A stretch of DNA of 64,000 bases from an uncultured Caldilineaceae bacterium (GTDB taxonomy: Bacteria > Chloroflexota > Anaerolineae > Caldilineales > Caldilineaceae). The notes under the pieces were generated by a model. The model did not search any database and had not been told where the DNA came from. It worked only from the letters and a program-made list of their open reading frames with translations. Numbering within the stretch: the stretch's first letter is position 1; every line of letters begins with the position of its first letter. Location of the stretch: NCBI GenBank assembly GCA_951813625.1, contig CATOTS010000017.1, positions 1 through 64,000 on the forward strand. The letters run 5' to 3'. The translations under genes and the position numbers were made by a program. Of this stretch, positions 34,872 to 43,320 are shown piece by piece.

Positions 34872-35981
34872 ATGAGCGATATCGTAAGGCTGGGCATCAT
34901 CGGCACCGGCAGCATCTCGATTCGCGGACTGCTGCCGCATTTGACGATGGAAGACGTGCAGGACCGGGTCAATGTCACCGCGGTGTGCGACCCGGTGGTC
35001 GAGCGGGCGGAGGCGGCCGCGGCCAGGTTCGGCGTGCCCCACTTTTACGCCAGCGCGGAGGAGCTTCTGGACTCGGGCACGGTCGACGCAGTCTCGATCG
35101 CCTCGCCGATCGGCTTCCATTTCGAGCAGGGAATGCAGTGCGTGGAAGCCGGCATGCACGTTCACTTCAACAAGTCGATGACGACGACGGTGGACGAGGC
35201 CGACGCGGTGATCGAGGCGGCCTCGACCAAGGGGGTCAAGCTGGTATCGTGCCCCGGGGAGATGTTGCGGCCGCGCCATCAACGCGTCAAAGAGATGATC
35301 GAAGAGGGCGTGCTGGGGACGCTGACATGGGCTGTTACGGGGGCGGCGTTTGGCCGCTACCACGAGGAGGAACGGGTGCGCGGCGGCAGTGACCCGCTCA
35401 CCAATGTCAACCCGGCCTGGTATTTCCGCAAGCCGGGCGGCGGTCCGCTCTACGACATGACGGTCTACGGCCTGCACTCGATGACGGGGATTCTCGGGCC
35501 GGCAAAGGCGGTCACAGCCTTTTCAGGCGTGCGCGTCAAAGAACGCGAGTTTTACGGCGAGATGCTGCAGACCGACATGGATGACAACACGTTGATGGTC
35601 CTCGACTTTGGCGAAAACCTGCTCGCGTTTGTCTACGGTGTCGCCGCGGGCGGACTGCCCGGCACGGACCGCCCCCTGATTTTCGGCACGAAAGGGGTCA
35701 TCAACGGCGGCATGCTCAACGGCGAACCGTACGACTATCCGGGCCGGGAAATCGATGACGCCTACGGCACGCAGACCGCGCTGCCGCACGTGGTCGGCGC
35801 GCACCGGGATATGGAAGAAGCGCACGTCTACGAGGATGTGATGCAGCTGGTCGATTGGATTCGCGAGGATAATCCGACGACGTCGACGGCGGAACACGCG
35901 CGCCATGTCATCGAGGTCTTCGACGCCGCGTACCGTTCGGCTGAGACAGGCCAGGCGCAGCAGTTGCGTACGACATTCTAA
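34872..35981 (+). CDS. Gfo/Idh/MocA-family oxidoreductase
   Basis: A 369-residue NAD(P)-dependent dehydrogenase. The N-terminal Rossmann fold has LGIIGTGSISIRG (about 7-19); the usual EKP motif position reads HFNKSMTTTVDEAD (about 98), with N-K-S rather than E-K-P. The C-terminal domain carries PGGGPLYDMTVYGLHSM (about 190). ATG 34872 after AGGAAA is chosen, since upstream in-frame codons precede no conserved sequence. It lies in the 33.9-38 kb catabolic run. The altered motif may indicate different substrate binding. Confidence 0.82.
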   Translation: MSDIVRLGIIGTGSISIRGLLPHLTMEDVQDRVNVTAVCDPVVERAEAAAARFGVPHFYASAEELLDSGTVDAVSIASPIGFHFEQGMQCVEAGMHVHFNKSMTTTVDEADAVIEAASTKGVKLVSCPGEMLRPRHQRVKEMIEEGVLGTLTWAVTGAAFGRYHEEERVRGGSDPLTNVNPAWYFRKPGGGPLYDMTVYGLHSMTGILGPAKAVTAFSGVRVKEREFYGEMLQTDMDDNTLMVLDFGENLLAFVYGVAAGGLPGTDRPLIFGTKGVINGGMLNGEPYDYPGREIDDAYGTQTALPHVVGAHRDMEEAHVYEDVMQLVDWIREDNPTTSTAEHARHVIEVFDAAYRSAETGQAQQLRTTF

Positions 35982-36032
35982 CCGTCGGTCCGGCACGGCA
36001 AGCTCGAAGAGTATTTTCGTGAAAGAGACTGT

Positions 36033-37184
36033 ATGACTAAGACCTATCGCATCGGCGCAATCGGCTTTGCCCACATGCATATCAACCATCTGCTGGAGCG
36101 CTTTGCCGCGCATCCGCAGGCGGAGCTGGCCGCCTGCGCCGACACGACGCCGCTGGTGCCGGAGCGGCGCGCGGCCCACTATACGCGCGCCTGGAACCTG
36201 CGTCACGCGCTCGAAAACCTGGGGATGCCGAAGGCGTATGACGACTATCGTGCGATGCTGGCGCAGGAGAGTCTCGATATTGTCGTCGTCTGTTCTGAGA
36301 ACGAACAACATCCAGCGGTTGTCGAGGCTTGCGCGCGGCAGGGCGTTCACGCAATCATCGAAAAGCCGATGGCCTCCTCGCTGGCAGACGGTCTGCGCAT
36401 GGCGCGTTCGGCGCGGGCAGCCGGCATCGAGCTGGTCGTCAACTGGCCGATCACGTGGCAGCCGGCCTCGCATAAGGCTAAGGAGCTGATTGACGGCGGC
36501 GCCATCGGTCGCGTCCTGACCGTCAAGTGGCGCGGCGGCCATCTGGGACCGCTGGGCGCGCGCGTCTCCCATCCCGGCGGCGACGATGGCAGTCAAAGCC
36601 TCCCGCCCGAGCTGAGCGGCGCGGAAAGGGCGGCTACCTGGTGGCATCAGCGCGCGGCCGGTGGAGGCGCGATGCTCGACTACTGCTGTTACGGCTCGCT
36701 CGTGGCGCGCTGGCTGGTAGGCGGGCAGGCCACTGCCGTGATGGGGATGCGGGCCAACCTGAACAGCCAGTGGGGTGATGCCGAGGACAACGCGGCCATG
36801 CTCATCCGTTTCCCGCAGGCAATGGCGTTGTGCGAAGCGTCCTGGACGACTCGCGACCACGGCGTGCCTCCCGGGCCGATCGTCTACGGCACGGAGGGTA
36901 CGTTGGTCGTGGACAAGGAGCCGGCAGGCGAGCCAGTCCGCGTGCGGATCGAGAGGGGCGGTGGGGATACCGAGTACCACGAGTGCAGTCCGTTGCCGCC
37001 GGGCCGCACCGACATTGCGCAGGAGTTCATCCACCGGCTGGAGTCCGGCGAACCTTTGCACGAGACGCTTGAACTGGAGTTCAACCTCGAGGTGATGGCG
37101 ATCCTCGACGCCGGCTTGCGCTCGGCTGAGAGCGGAAGTTTGGAGCTTGTCGATACGGAATCCTGGCGTCTGGGCCAGGCTTGA
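36033..37184 (+). CDS. Gfo/Idh/MocA-family oxidoreductase
   Basis: A 383-residue dehydrogenase with N-terminal IGAIGFAHMHINHLLERF (unusual: no GxGxxG; the glycine loop is replaced by GFAHMH), VVCSENEQHPAVVEACARQG and the canonical HAIIEKPMASSLADG (about 107-121). The C-terminal domain has GGGAMLDYCCYGSLVARW (about 210). It is 51 bp downstream of the previous dehydrogenase and probably co-transcribed. The loss of the usual dinucleotide-binding glycine pattern is noteworthy but occurs in some subfamilies. Confidence 0.8.
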   Translation: MTKTYRIGAIGFAHMHINHLLERFAAHPQAELAACADTTPLVPERRAAHYTRAWNLRHALENLGMPKAYDDYRAMLAQESLDIVVVCSENEQHPAVVEACARQGVHAIIEKPMASSLADGLRMARSARAAGIELVVNWPITWQPASHKAKELIDGGAIGRVLTVKWRGGHLGPLGARVSHPGGDDGSQSLPPELSGAERAATWWHQRAAGGGAMLDYCCYGSLVARWLVGGQATAVMGMRANLNSQWGDAEDNAAMLIRFPQAMALCEASWTTRDHGVPPGPIVYGTEGTLVVDKEPAGEPVRVRIERGGGDTEYHECSPLPPGRTDIAQEFIHRLESGEPLHETLELEFNLEVMAILDAGLRSAESGSLELVDTESWRLGQA

Positions 37185-37205
37185 GTAGGGAAAGCGGTGA
37201 GGACG

Positions 37206-37991
37206 ATGGAGATTGGGAATGCACTGCGCGCCCTGGGCGTCCGCGAGAAGACGCTATCAGCTGCAGAGAAGGAAGCGCTCGACGAGAACGGCTTTTTGCC
37301 GCTGCCGGGTATCTTGAATCCGGATCAGGTGCAGGCATTGCGGGCGCGACTGCAGGCGCTGGAAGAGGAAGAGGGTAGCGAGGCGGGCAAGGAGGTCCAC
37401 CAGGAGGCCGGCACCGCCCGGCTCGCGAACCTGGTCAATAAAGGGCCGATCTTCGACCTGGTCTGGACGCATCCCAAGGTGTTGGCGGCGATGTCCCATG
37501 TGCTGCACGGCGATTTGCGCCTCTCGTCGCTCAACTCGCGAGCCGCGTTGCCGGGTGAAGGCCTGCAGGCGCTCCACACCGACGGCGCCCAGCAGATTCC
37601 CGGCATCGCGCCCTCGCCTGAGGATAGCCGCAAACGCTACTATGCCTGCAACTCGATCTGGCTTCTGAACGATTTCACGCCCGAAAACGGCCCCACACGG
37701 CTGGTGCCCGGTTCTCACAAACTGGGGCTGGACCCCCGCAAACACCTGGACGATCCGCAGGCGCCGCACCCGGACGAGATCCTGGTCCTGGGCGAAGCGG
37801 GCACGGTCTTTGTCTTCAACGCGCAGACGTGGCATGGCGGCACGCTCAACCGATCAAGCGAACCCCGCCGCGCGGTTCACTGCTACTACTGCTGGCGCAA
37901 TGTCCCGCAACAGACCGACCAGCGTGCACTTTTCCGACCGGAGACGGCCGCCCGCCTCAGCGAAGCGCAGCGAACGATTCTGGATGTATAG
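37206..37991 (+). CDS. Phytanoyl-CoA dioxygenase (PhyH) family protein
   Basis: A Fe(II)/2-oxoglutarate-dependent oxygenase of about 261 residues. The iron ligands fit the H-x-D...H pattern: LHTDGAQQIPG (His/Asp) and FNAQTWHGGTLNRS (distal His), with the 2-oxoglutarate-binding Arg in EPRRAVHCYYCW. The N-terminal EKEALDENGFLPLPGIL is typical. ATG 37206 is used; GTG at 37197 is equally possible. It follows the second dehydrogenase closely and meets murJ tail to tail at 38008. Substrate unknown. Confidence 0.82.
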   Translation: MEIGNALRALGVREKTLSAAEKEALDENGFLPLPGILNPDQVQALRARLQALEEEEGSEAGKEVHQEAGTARLANLVNKGPIFDLVWTHPKVLAAMSHVLHGDLRLSSLNSRAALPGEGLQALHTDGAQQIPGIAPSPEDSRKRYYACNSIWLLNDFTPENGPTRLVPGSHKLGLDPRKHLDDPQAPHPDEILVLGEAGTVFVFNAQTWHGGTLNRSSEPRRAVHCYYCWRNVPQQTDQRALFRPETAARLSEAQRTILDV

Positions 37992-38007
37992 TATAGGGGG
38001 CGTTGCC

Positions 38008-39558
38008 TCAGGCGTTCCGGTCACCGGCCGGGCGCAGGGCGCGCCCCACGATCTTGAGCGCGGTGAGCACCTCGGTGCCGCCCAGAGCAAGATAGATACC
38101 GAAGAATGCCAGGCCGCCGCCGCTCGCGCTGGCGAGGATGAAAAGCGGCGCCGGCAGCCGCAACTGGTGAAACAGCAGGACGACGGCGTACATTCCCAGG
38201 CTGCCCGCCAGCGCGCGACCCAGTGCCGCGCCGAGCAGAGGCAAGGCCACGCCGCCAACGCGTAGATTGAGCGCCAGCATCGCCGACCCGAGGGCTACTG
38301 CCGCGATCGACGTAGCCCAAGCCAGCCCCGCAATGCCGAACCGCCCCACGAGAAGCAGGCTCAACCCCACGTTGACTACCATCCACCCCAGCGTCGCCCA
38401 CATCGGCACGTGTGTGTTGTGCCTGGCGAAAAACGTCAGCGCCAGCACATCGTAAGAGGCCTCACCGAGCAAGCGCACCGAAAAGATTGCCATCAGCAGG
38501 AAGACCAGCGCGCTTGATTCCGGCCCGAAGGCGCCGCGTTCGAAAAGGAAGGAGACCGCAGGCCGCCCCAGCGCCAACAGGCCGACCGCGGCCGGTAGCA
38601 GGAGCAGCCAGGTCGCGCGCAATCCCTGTGTGACGGTCAGGCGCAGCTGGCGGCCGTCGCCGGCGATGTGCTGCTCTGCCATTGTCGGGAAGATGACCTG
38701 CGAAACCGCAGCGGCGAAGAGGGACTTGGGCATCGACAGCATCGCCAGCATGGCGTAGTAGAAGGCGGCGATGCTGCCGGCTGGCAGGGACGACGCCAGG
38801 CGGATGAAGACCAGGTCGACGGCCTGAAATGCACCGAGCGTCACGATGCGCGGCCCCATCAACCGGATCACTTCGCGCACTCCGTGCAGATGCAGGTCGA
38901 TCCGCAGGCGGAGGCGGATTCGGTTTCGCGCCAGCGCGGGGATCTGCACGAGGACGGTCAGCAGCGCGCCGAGCACGCTGCCCCAGGCCATGCCGTAGAC
39001 GCCCCAGAGAGGGACCAGCGCGAAGAGGCCGAATATCTGGCCGCTGTCGATCAGGACGCGCCCCAACGCCGGCGTCAGAAAGTGCTGGTGGGCGTGGAGC
39101 AGGCTGCCGAAGACGCCGGAAACGCTGATCAGCAGCGCGGCAAGCAGGAAGATGCGCATCATCTGCGCGCTGAGCTGCTGCGTTGCGGCTGGAAAGTGGG
39201 GCGCGAGAACCACGCGGATGAGCCAGGGCGCGGCCGCGATGGCGAGCAGACAGGCTGCGCCCATGACGATCATCGTCAGGGTGAGGACGGTACTGGCGAG
39301 CGAGGCGGCCTCCTGCCCGCGGGACTGCGTGAGATAACCTGAGTAGACGGGGATGAAGGCCGCGGAAAGGGCGCCTGCGGCCAGCAACGCCAGCAGGAGT
39401 TCAGGCAGCTGATTGGCAGTGGCAAAGGCATCCATTTCGGGGCCGGTGCCGAAGAGCCGGGTCGTTGCCAGCAGCTTCACAAAGCCTGTGATTTTGTCCA
39501 GCCCGAAGATGAAGAAGACGAGGAAAGAGGAGCGTACCAGGTGCGGTGTGCGGGACAT
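38008..39558 (-). CDS. murJ: MurJ/MviN-family lipid II flippase
   Basis: A 516-residue integral membrane protein of the MOP exporter superfamily with about 14 helices. Characteristic segments include RLFGTGPEMDAFATANQLPE (residues about 34-53), AALLISVSGVFGSLLHAHQ, MGPRIVTLGAFQAVDLVFIR and LASSLPAGSIAAFYYAMLAM, the MurJ fingerprint. It flips lipid-linked peptidoglycan precursor across the membrane. Start MSRTPHLVRSSFLVFFIF. It is a single gene between convergent PhyH and the secreted protein on its own strand. Confidence 0.87.
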   Translation of the reverse strand: MSRTPHLVRSSFLVFFIFGLDKITGFVKLLATTRLFGTGPEMDAFATANQLPELLLALLAAGALSAAFIPVYSGYLTQSRGQEAASLASTVLTLTMIVMGAACLLAIAAAPWLIRVVLAPHFPAATQQLSAQMMRIFLLAALLISVSGVFGSLLHAHQHFLTPALGRVLIDSGQIFGLFALVPLWGVYGMAWGSVLGALLTVLVQIPALARNRIRLRLRIDLHLHGVREVIRLMGPRIVTLGAFQAVDLVFIRLASSLPAGSIAAFYYAMLAMLSMPKSLFAAAVSQVIFPTMAEQHIAGDGRQLRLTVTQGLRATWLLLLPAAVGLLALGRPAVSFLFERGAFGPESSALVFLLMAIFSVRLLGEASYDVLALTFFARHNTHVPMWATLGWMVVNVGLSLLLVGRFGIAGLAWATSIAAVALGSAMLALNLRVGGVALPLLGAALGRALAGSLGMYAVVLLFHQLRLPAPLFILASASGGGLAFFGIYLALGGTEVLTALKIVGRALRPAGDRNA

Positions 39559-39650
39559 CGAAGGGCCCAGAAAATCGCCGGGAGGGCCAGCGAAGCGGGC
39601 GTGGAAAGGGCGGGGTCGATACCCCGTCCCTCTCCACCGTTCGATTCAGT

Positions 39651-41879
39651 CTATTTTAGGGTCCATTCGCCCCCGTCCATCGCCTCCAGTGAATGCAGGG
39701 CAAAGTCGAGCTCGGTGGCCTCGTTGTGGTGGCCTTCCAGGCAGGATTCGATGGGATCGCTCAAGAGCAGGAATCCGTTGTCGAACTCCTGGTGTGCGGC
39801 ACAGAAGCCCCGCTCTTCGGCAGTCGCCCAGCCCAGGTCGCCGTAAACGTCGTCGTCGCCTTCCCAGAGATAGCCGAAGCCGCGCACGGGCGACTGCATG
39901 CCCTCGGGCGGGTCGCCGCGGCCGCCTGTGAGCGTCTGGTCGTCCCAGTCGTCGTCAAAGCGGGTCCAGTCTCCGTCACTGGCGAAAACGAAGATGGCGT
40001 CATCGTGTTGTTTCCAAATCATGTGGCCCGTCTGGAATGGCTGCCACGCCGCCCAGACAATACCGCCCTCTGCGGTTGGGCAGCCGTGTTCCGCATAGCT
40101 CCAGAGGTGGTCCAGCTTGTCGTGCGTCGCGTAAGGACAGAGGATGCTCCAGCCGCTGTCACTTCTCATCAAGAGGGCTTCGTCGCCGAGGAGTGTTTCC
40201 TCGGATTCAAGATCGTCTCCCACGTGGGAGCAGTCGCCGCTGGGTTCTTTTGCGAGGATCGTACCGTTTTCGAACACTTGAATTGAGGCGCACAGACCCT
40301 TTTCTTCGTCCGAGGCCCAGCCCAGGTCAGCGTAAACGTCGTCGTCGGTCTCCCAAAGATAGCCGAATCCGCGCACGGGGGACTGCAAGCCCTCGGGCGG
40401 CGTGCCGCGGACGTCGGTGAGGTCCTGTTCGTCCCAATCATCCGAGAACTCGGTCCACGCTCCGTCGTTGACAAAGACGTAGATGGAATCCTGGTTGGAT
40501 TGCCAGAACATGTGGCCCTTCTGGAAGGGTTGCAAGGAGGTCCACCTGACTGATGCTGTCCCGGTGGCGCATCCGTGGGCGGGCTGGTCCCAGAAGGGGG
40601 CGATTGCGCTGTCGGGGTCGCTTTTGCAGACCCGCTCCCACGTGCCGGCAGTCAACGCCTGCAGCAAGCCCCGGTAGAAAGGTGTATCTGTGGCAAAATT
40701 GTGCTGGCCGTCGTGGCATGTATTGACTGTGTCAGCGACGAGCAATCTGCCATCTTCAAATTCCTGGACGAGAGCGCAAAAGCCTTTTTCATCGTTTTTT
40801 GCCCAGCCAAGGTCGGCATAGACATCGTCATTTGTTTCCCAAAGGTAGCCGAACCCGCGAACGGGGGAATGCAGCCCGGAAGGCGGCGTCCCACGACCGT
40901 TCAGGTCCTCTTCGTCCCAGCTGTCGGTGTATGTGCTCCAGCTCCCGTCCTCTACATACACATAGAGCGAACCATTGCCCAGGTGCCAGATCATGTGGCC
41001 CTTTTCGAAGCGCTGCCAGGCTGACCAAATCGTTTCTGCCGCAGCAGTCGCGCAGCCGACCGCGCTATGCGACCAGTGCGGTTTCAAGTCGTCGTGAGGC
41101 TGAATATCACAGTCCGGCTCCTCCTCTTCCTGCAGCTCCCACCAGACAACAATGGAGGCATCCCCAGACGACTCGAAGTATTCGACCCGCACCGTGTGAC
41201 TGCCCGCGGTCAGCGCGGTATCGCTGACGGTCGTGGTAGCCGGATGAACATTCCAGTCTTCGAGGATTGCTGTGTCGTCAACGTAGATGCGTACGCCGTC
41301 ATCGGAGCGCGCGGAGAAGCGGTAGGTGCCGGCGGCAAAATCGACAGAGGCCGTCCACGAAACGCTGAAACTGTCGCTTGCGACGGTGGTGTCCGGGCTG
41401 CCTGACTCCCAGTCGAAATCGACGGCCGCGTCTTCGCGGGTCAGGAGTGGGTCACCGCTCAACTCCTGGCCGCTGTAGTATTTTCCCGTCCAACTGGCGG
41501 CCGTGCCGGTTGGCTGCGTTGCTTCTCGTGTTGAAGGCGCAGGGTCCGGCGTGGAGGGCGCCGCCTGGGCCGCAATGATCTGAGAATGAGGGATACAGAG
41601 CACCTGTCCCACAAGAATATGGTTGGGGTCGGTAATGTTGTTGGCCTGGGTCAGGGCCGCGACCGAGACACCGGCGTCTTCGGCGATCGCCGAGAGCATC
41701 TCTCCCGCCTGGACCGTATGATTGCTGGCGCAATCGGTACCAGGCGCCTGTTCTATCGTTTCGACTACGGCGGCGCCGATTCCCCGCGGCAACAGAGCAA
41801 GCAGCATCATTGCCGTAACTGCAATAAACAGCGCATGACGGGTCCGGGCGAGAGGCGAAGTATGTGAGCTCATCTGCAT
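39651..41879 (-). CDS. Secreted LysM-PA14 protein with three ~150-residue repeats
   Basis: A 742-residue exported protein. A signal peptide (about 12-36) precedes a LysM domain (HTVQAGEMLSAIAEDAGVSV, about 54-98), a Ser/Pro/Thr linker, and a PA14-like beta domain (WTGKYYSGQELSGDPLLT to VRVEYFESSGDASIVVWWE, about 128-250). The rest is three homologous repeats, beginning about residues 270, 430 and 590. Each holds a Gly-Cys start, FQKGHM(I/F)W, a D-W-D/E acid cluster, SPVRGFGYLWE and DVYADLGWA. LysM implies attachment to peptidoglycan; PA14 implies glycan binding. The repeat family itself is not recognised. Alternative start ATG 41873. Confidence 0.75.
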   Translation of the reverse strand: MQMSSHTSPLARTRHALFIAVTAMMLLALLPRGIGAAVVETIEQAPGTDCASNHTVQAGEMLSAIAEDAGVSVAALTQANNITDPNHILVGQVLCIPHSQIIAAQAAPSTPDPAPSTREATQPTGTAASWTGKYYSGQELSGDPLLTREDAAVDFDWESGSPDTTVASDSFSVSWTASVDFAAGTYRFSARSDDGVRIYVDDTAILEDWNVHPATTTVSDTALTAGSHTVRVEYFESSGDASIVVWWELQEEEEPDCDIQPHDDLKPHWSHSAVGCATAAAETIWSAWQRFEKGHMIWHLGNGSLYVYVEDGSWSTYTDSWDEEDLNGRGTPPSGLHSPVRGFGYLWETNDDVYADLGWAKNDEKGFCALVQEFEDGRLLVADTVNTCHDGQHNFATDTPFYRGLLQALTAGTWERVCKSDPDSAIAPFWDQPAHGCATGTASVRWTSLQPFQKGHMFWQSNQDSIYVFVNDGAWTEFSDDWDEQDLTDVRGTPPEGLQSPVRGFGYLWETDDDVYADLGWASDEEKGLCASIQVFENGTILAKEPSGDCSHVGDDLESEETLLGDEALLMRSDSGWSILCPYATHDKLDHLWSYAEHGCPTAEGGIVWAAWQPFQTGHMIWKQHDDAIFVFASDGDWTRFDDDWDDQTLTGGRGDPPEGMQSPVRGFGYLWEGDDDVYGDLGWATAEERGFCAAHQEFDNGFLLLSDPIESCLEGHHNEATELDFALHSLEAMDGGEWTLK

Positions 41880-42191
41880 TTCCTATTTGGATTAGGGCTT
41901 ACGTGCCAGACCAGAAGCCTGTCCGCGATCCTTCTTTGCCATTCTGCTATGTCTGGAATCGCAAGTCAAAGGCGGCCCGCTTCCGGGCTTTCAACAAGAA
42001 GGGGCTGATTCCCGGCAGAAATCCTGCTATTTACACTGGAGAGGGCGAATGACGGGCTGGTTAAGCGCTGCAGGAGGCAAAACGATTCATTTGGGCAAGT
42101 TCCCTACGATGCATCTACGAATCGAATTGCACCGTCTGCCGCACGCAAAAACAGGCGCCGGAGCGTCTGAAGGTAGCGGTGCGAGACCGTC

Positions 42192-42200
42192 TGCTATAAT
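42192..42200 (+). promoter_or_regulatory. Extended -10 promoter of the DUF2905 gene
   Basis: TGC TATAAT at 42192-42200 is an extended -10 element, with no convincing -35 at 17 bases upstream. It lies 55 bp ahead of ATG 42256. The rest of the divergent 41880-42255 region holds no gene. Confidence 0.5.
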
Positions 42201-42255
42201 GTAGGCGGCAGTTCCGAATCAGATTCCGCTCTGGATTTTGCCCTCAGGTGGACAC

Positions 42256-42462
42256 ATGGCGAAGTGGCTGATTATTGCCGGAATTATCCTACTTGTCGTT
42301 GGCGCGGCACTGCAGTTTGCGCCGTGGCTGTTCGCCTGGTTCGGAAAGCTACCCGGCGACATCAACGTCAAGTCAGGTTCGGTCAAGATCTTCGTTCCGA
42401 TCACGTCAATGCTGTTGTTGAGCATCGCGCTTACGCTGCTTATGAATCTCCTCAACCGTTGA
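42256..42462 (+). CDS. DUF2905 small membrane protein
   Basis: A 68-residue protein with two transmembrane helices (WLIIAGIILLVVGAALQF and VPITSMLLLSIALTLLMNLL) joined by WFGKLPGDINVKSGSVKIF, the defining block of DUF2905. Start ATG 42256 follows AGGTGG. The function of this widespread family is not established. Fifteen bases separate it from the methyltransferase gene, so they are likely co-transcribed. Confidence 0.85.
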   Translation: MAKWLIIAGIILLVVGAALQFAPWLFAWFGKLPGDINVKSGSVKIFVPITSMLLLSIALTLLMNLLNR

Positions 42463-42477
42463 CCCTCGGAGGTATTA

Positions 42478-43275
42478 TTGCAGGACGCATCCAGTTTGCC
42501 GGAACTGTGGAAGGCTGAAGAGAAGATGCCTTTCACAGGTTGGGATTTCTCCTATGTGGATGGGCGGATGCTGCTGGATCCGCCGCCCTGGTCATACACG
42601 TCTCGCGCCAAAAAACTGATGCGGCGGGCGTCGTCTTTGTTGGATATTGCAACGGGCGGCGGGGAACGGCTGCTCGAAATGCAGGACAGCTGGCCCGCGA
42701 AGGTCGTGGCGACCGAGGGGTATCCTCCCAACATTGCATTGGCGTCTACGCGGCTCGAGCCGCTTGGTGCGCGGGTCGTGGAAGCCGACAGCGATGAAAT
42801 CAGTCCTATGGCGTTCGCTGACGGCGAGTTTGACCTGGTCATCAACCGCCATGCGGCCCTTCATCTCGATGAGATCGGGCGCATTCTGGCCGATGGCGGC
42901 ACTCTCTTGACGCGGCAAGTACATGGCATGTGGGCGCACGACCTGCTTGCCATCTTCGGCGCATACCCGCAGTGGCCGGATGCGTCGCCGCAGAAATATG
43001 TGCCTTGGCTGAGAAGAGTTGGACTCGAGCTGCTCGACCTGCGCGAGTGGTCCGGCAAGCTTGTGTTTACCGATGTTGGAGCCGTCGTCTACTACCTGAA
43101 GGCAGTTCCCTGGCTCGTACCCGGCTTCTCGGTGGACACGCATCTCGACGGCCTTAACAGGCTGCAGCTGCAGCTTGACGCGCAGGGTCAGCTGGCGTTC
43201 AAGGCGATGAACTATCTGATTGAAGCGCGAAAACCGGTAGGAGTCCGGGTTACACAGTTGACGGACACAGCCTGA
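42478..43275 (+). CDS. Class I SAM-dependent methyltransferase
   Basis: A 265-residue methyltransferase. Motif I is LLDIATGGGERLL (about 58-70), followed by VVATEGYPPNIALA (motif II acid) and DGEFDLVINRHAALHLDEIG (motif IV region). The C-terminal half (REWSGKLVFTDVGAVVYYLK) is family-typical. The TTG start at 42478 has GGAGG five bases upstream; ATG 42526 is the alternative. Substrate unknown; small molecules are more likely than nucleic acid from the fold type. Confidence 0.78.
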   Translation: MQDASSLPELWKAEEKMPFTGWDFSYVDGRMLLDPPPWSYTSRAKKLMRRASSLLDIATGGGERLLEMQDSWPAKVVATEGYPPNIALASTRLEPLGARVVEADSDEISPMAFADGEFDLVINRHAALHLDEIGRILADGGTLLTRQVHGMWAHDLLAIFGAYPQWPDASPQKYVPWLRRVGLELLDLREWSGKLVFTDVGAVVYYLKAVPWLVPGFSVDTHLDGLNRLQLQLDAQGQLAFKAMNYLIEARKPVGVRVTQLTDTA

Positions 43276-43320
43276 GGCCGAGTCGCTGTCTTGACAGCCT
43301 GCAAAGGCAGCGCGTCGCGT

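Noticed and set aside
35523..37061. Long antisense frames such as 35523-37061(-), 16040-18979(+), 8031-9302(+), 13784-15913(+)
   Set aside because: They lie opposite well-supported genes, are Arg/Ala/Gly-rich as expected for shadow frames in high-GC DNA, and match no family.
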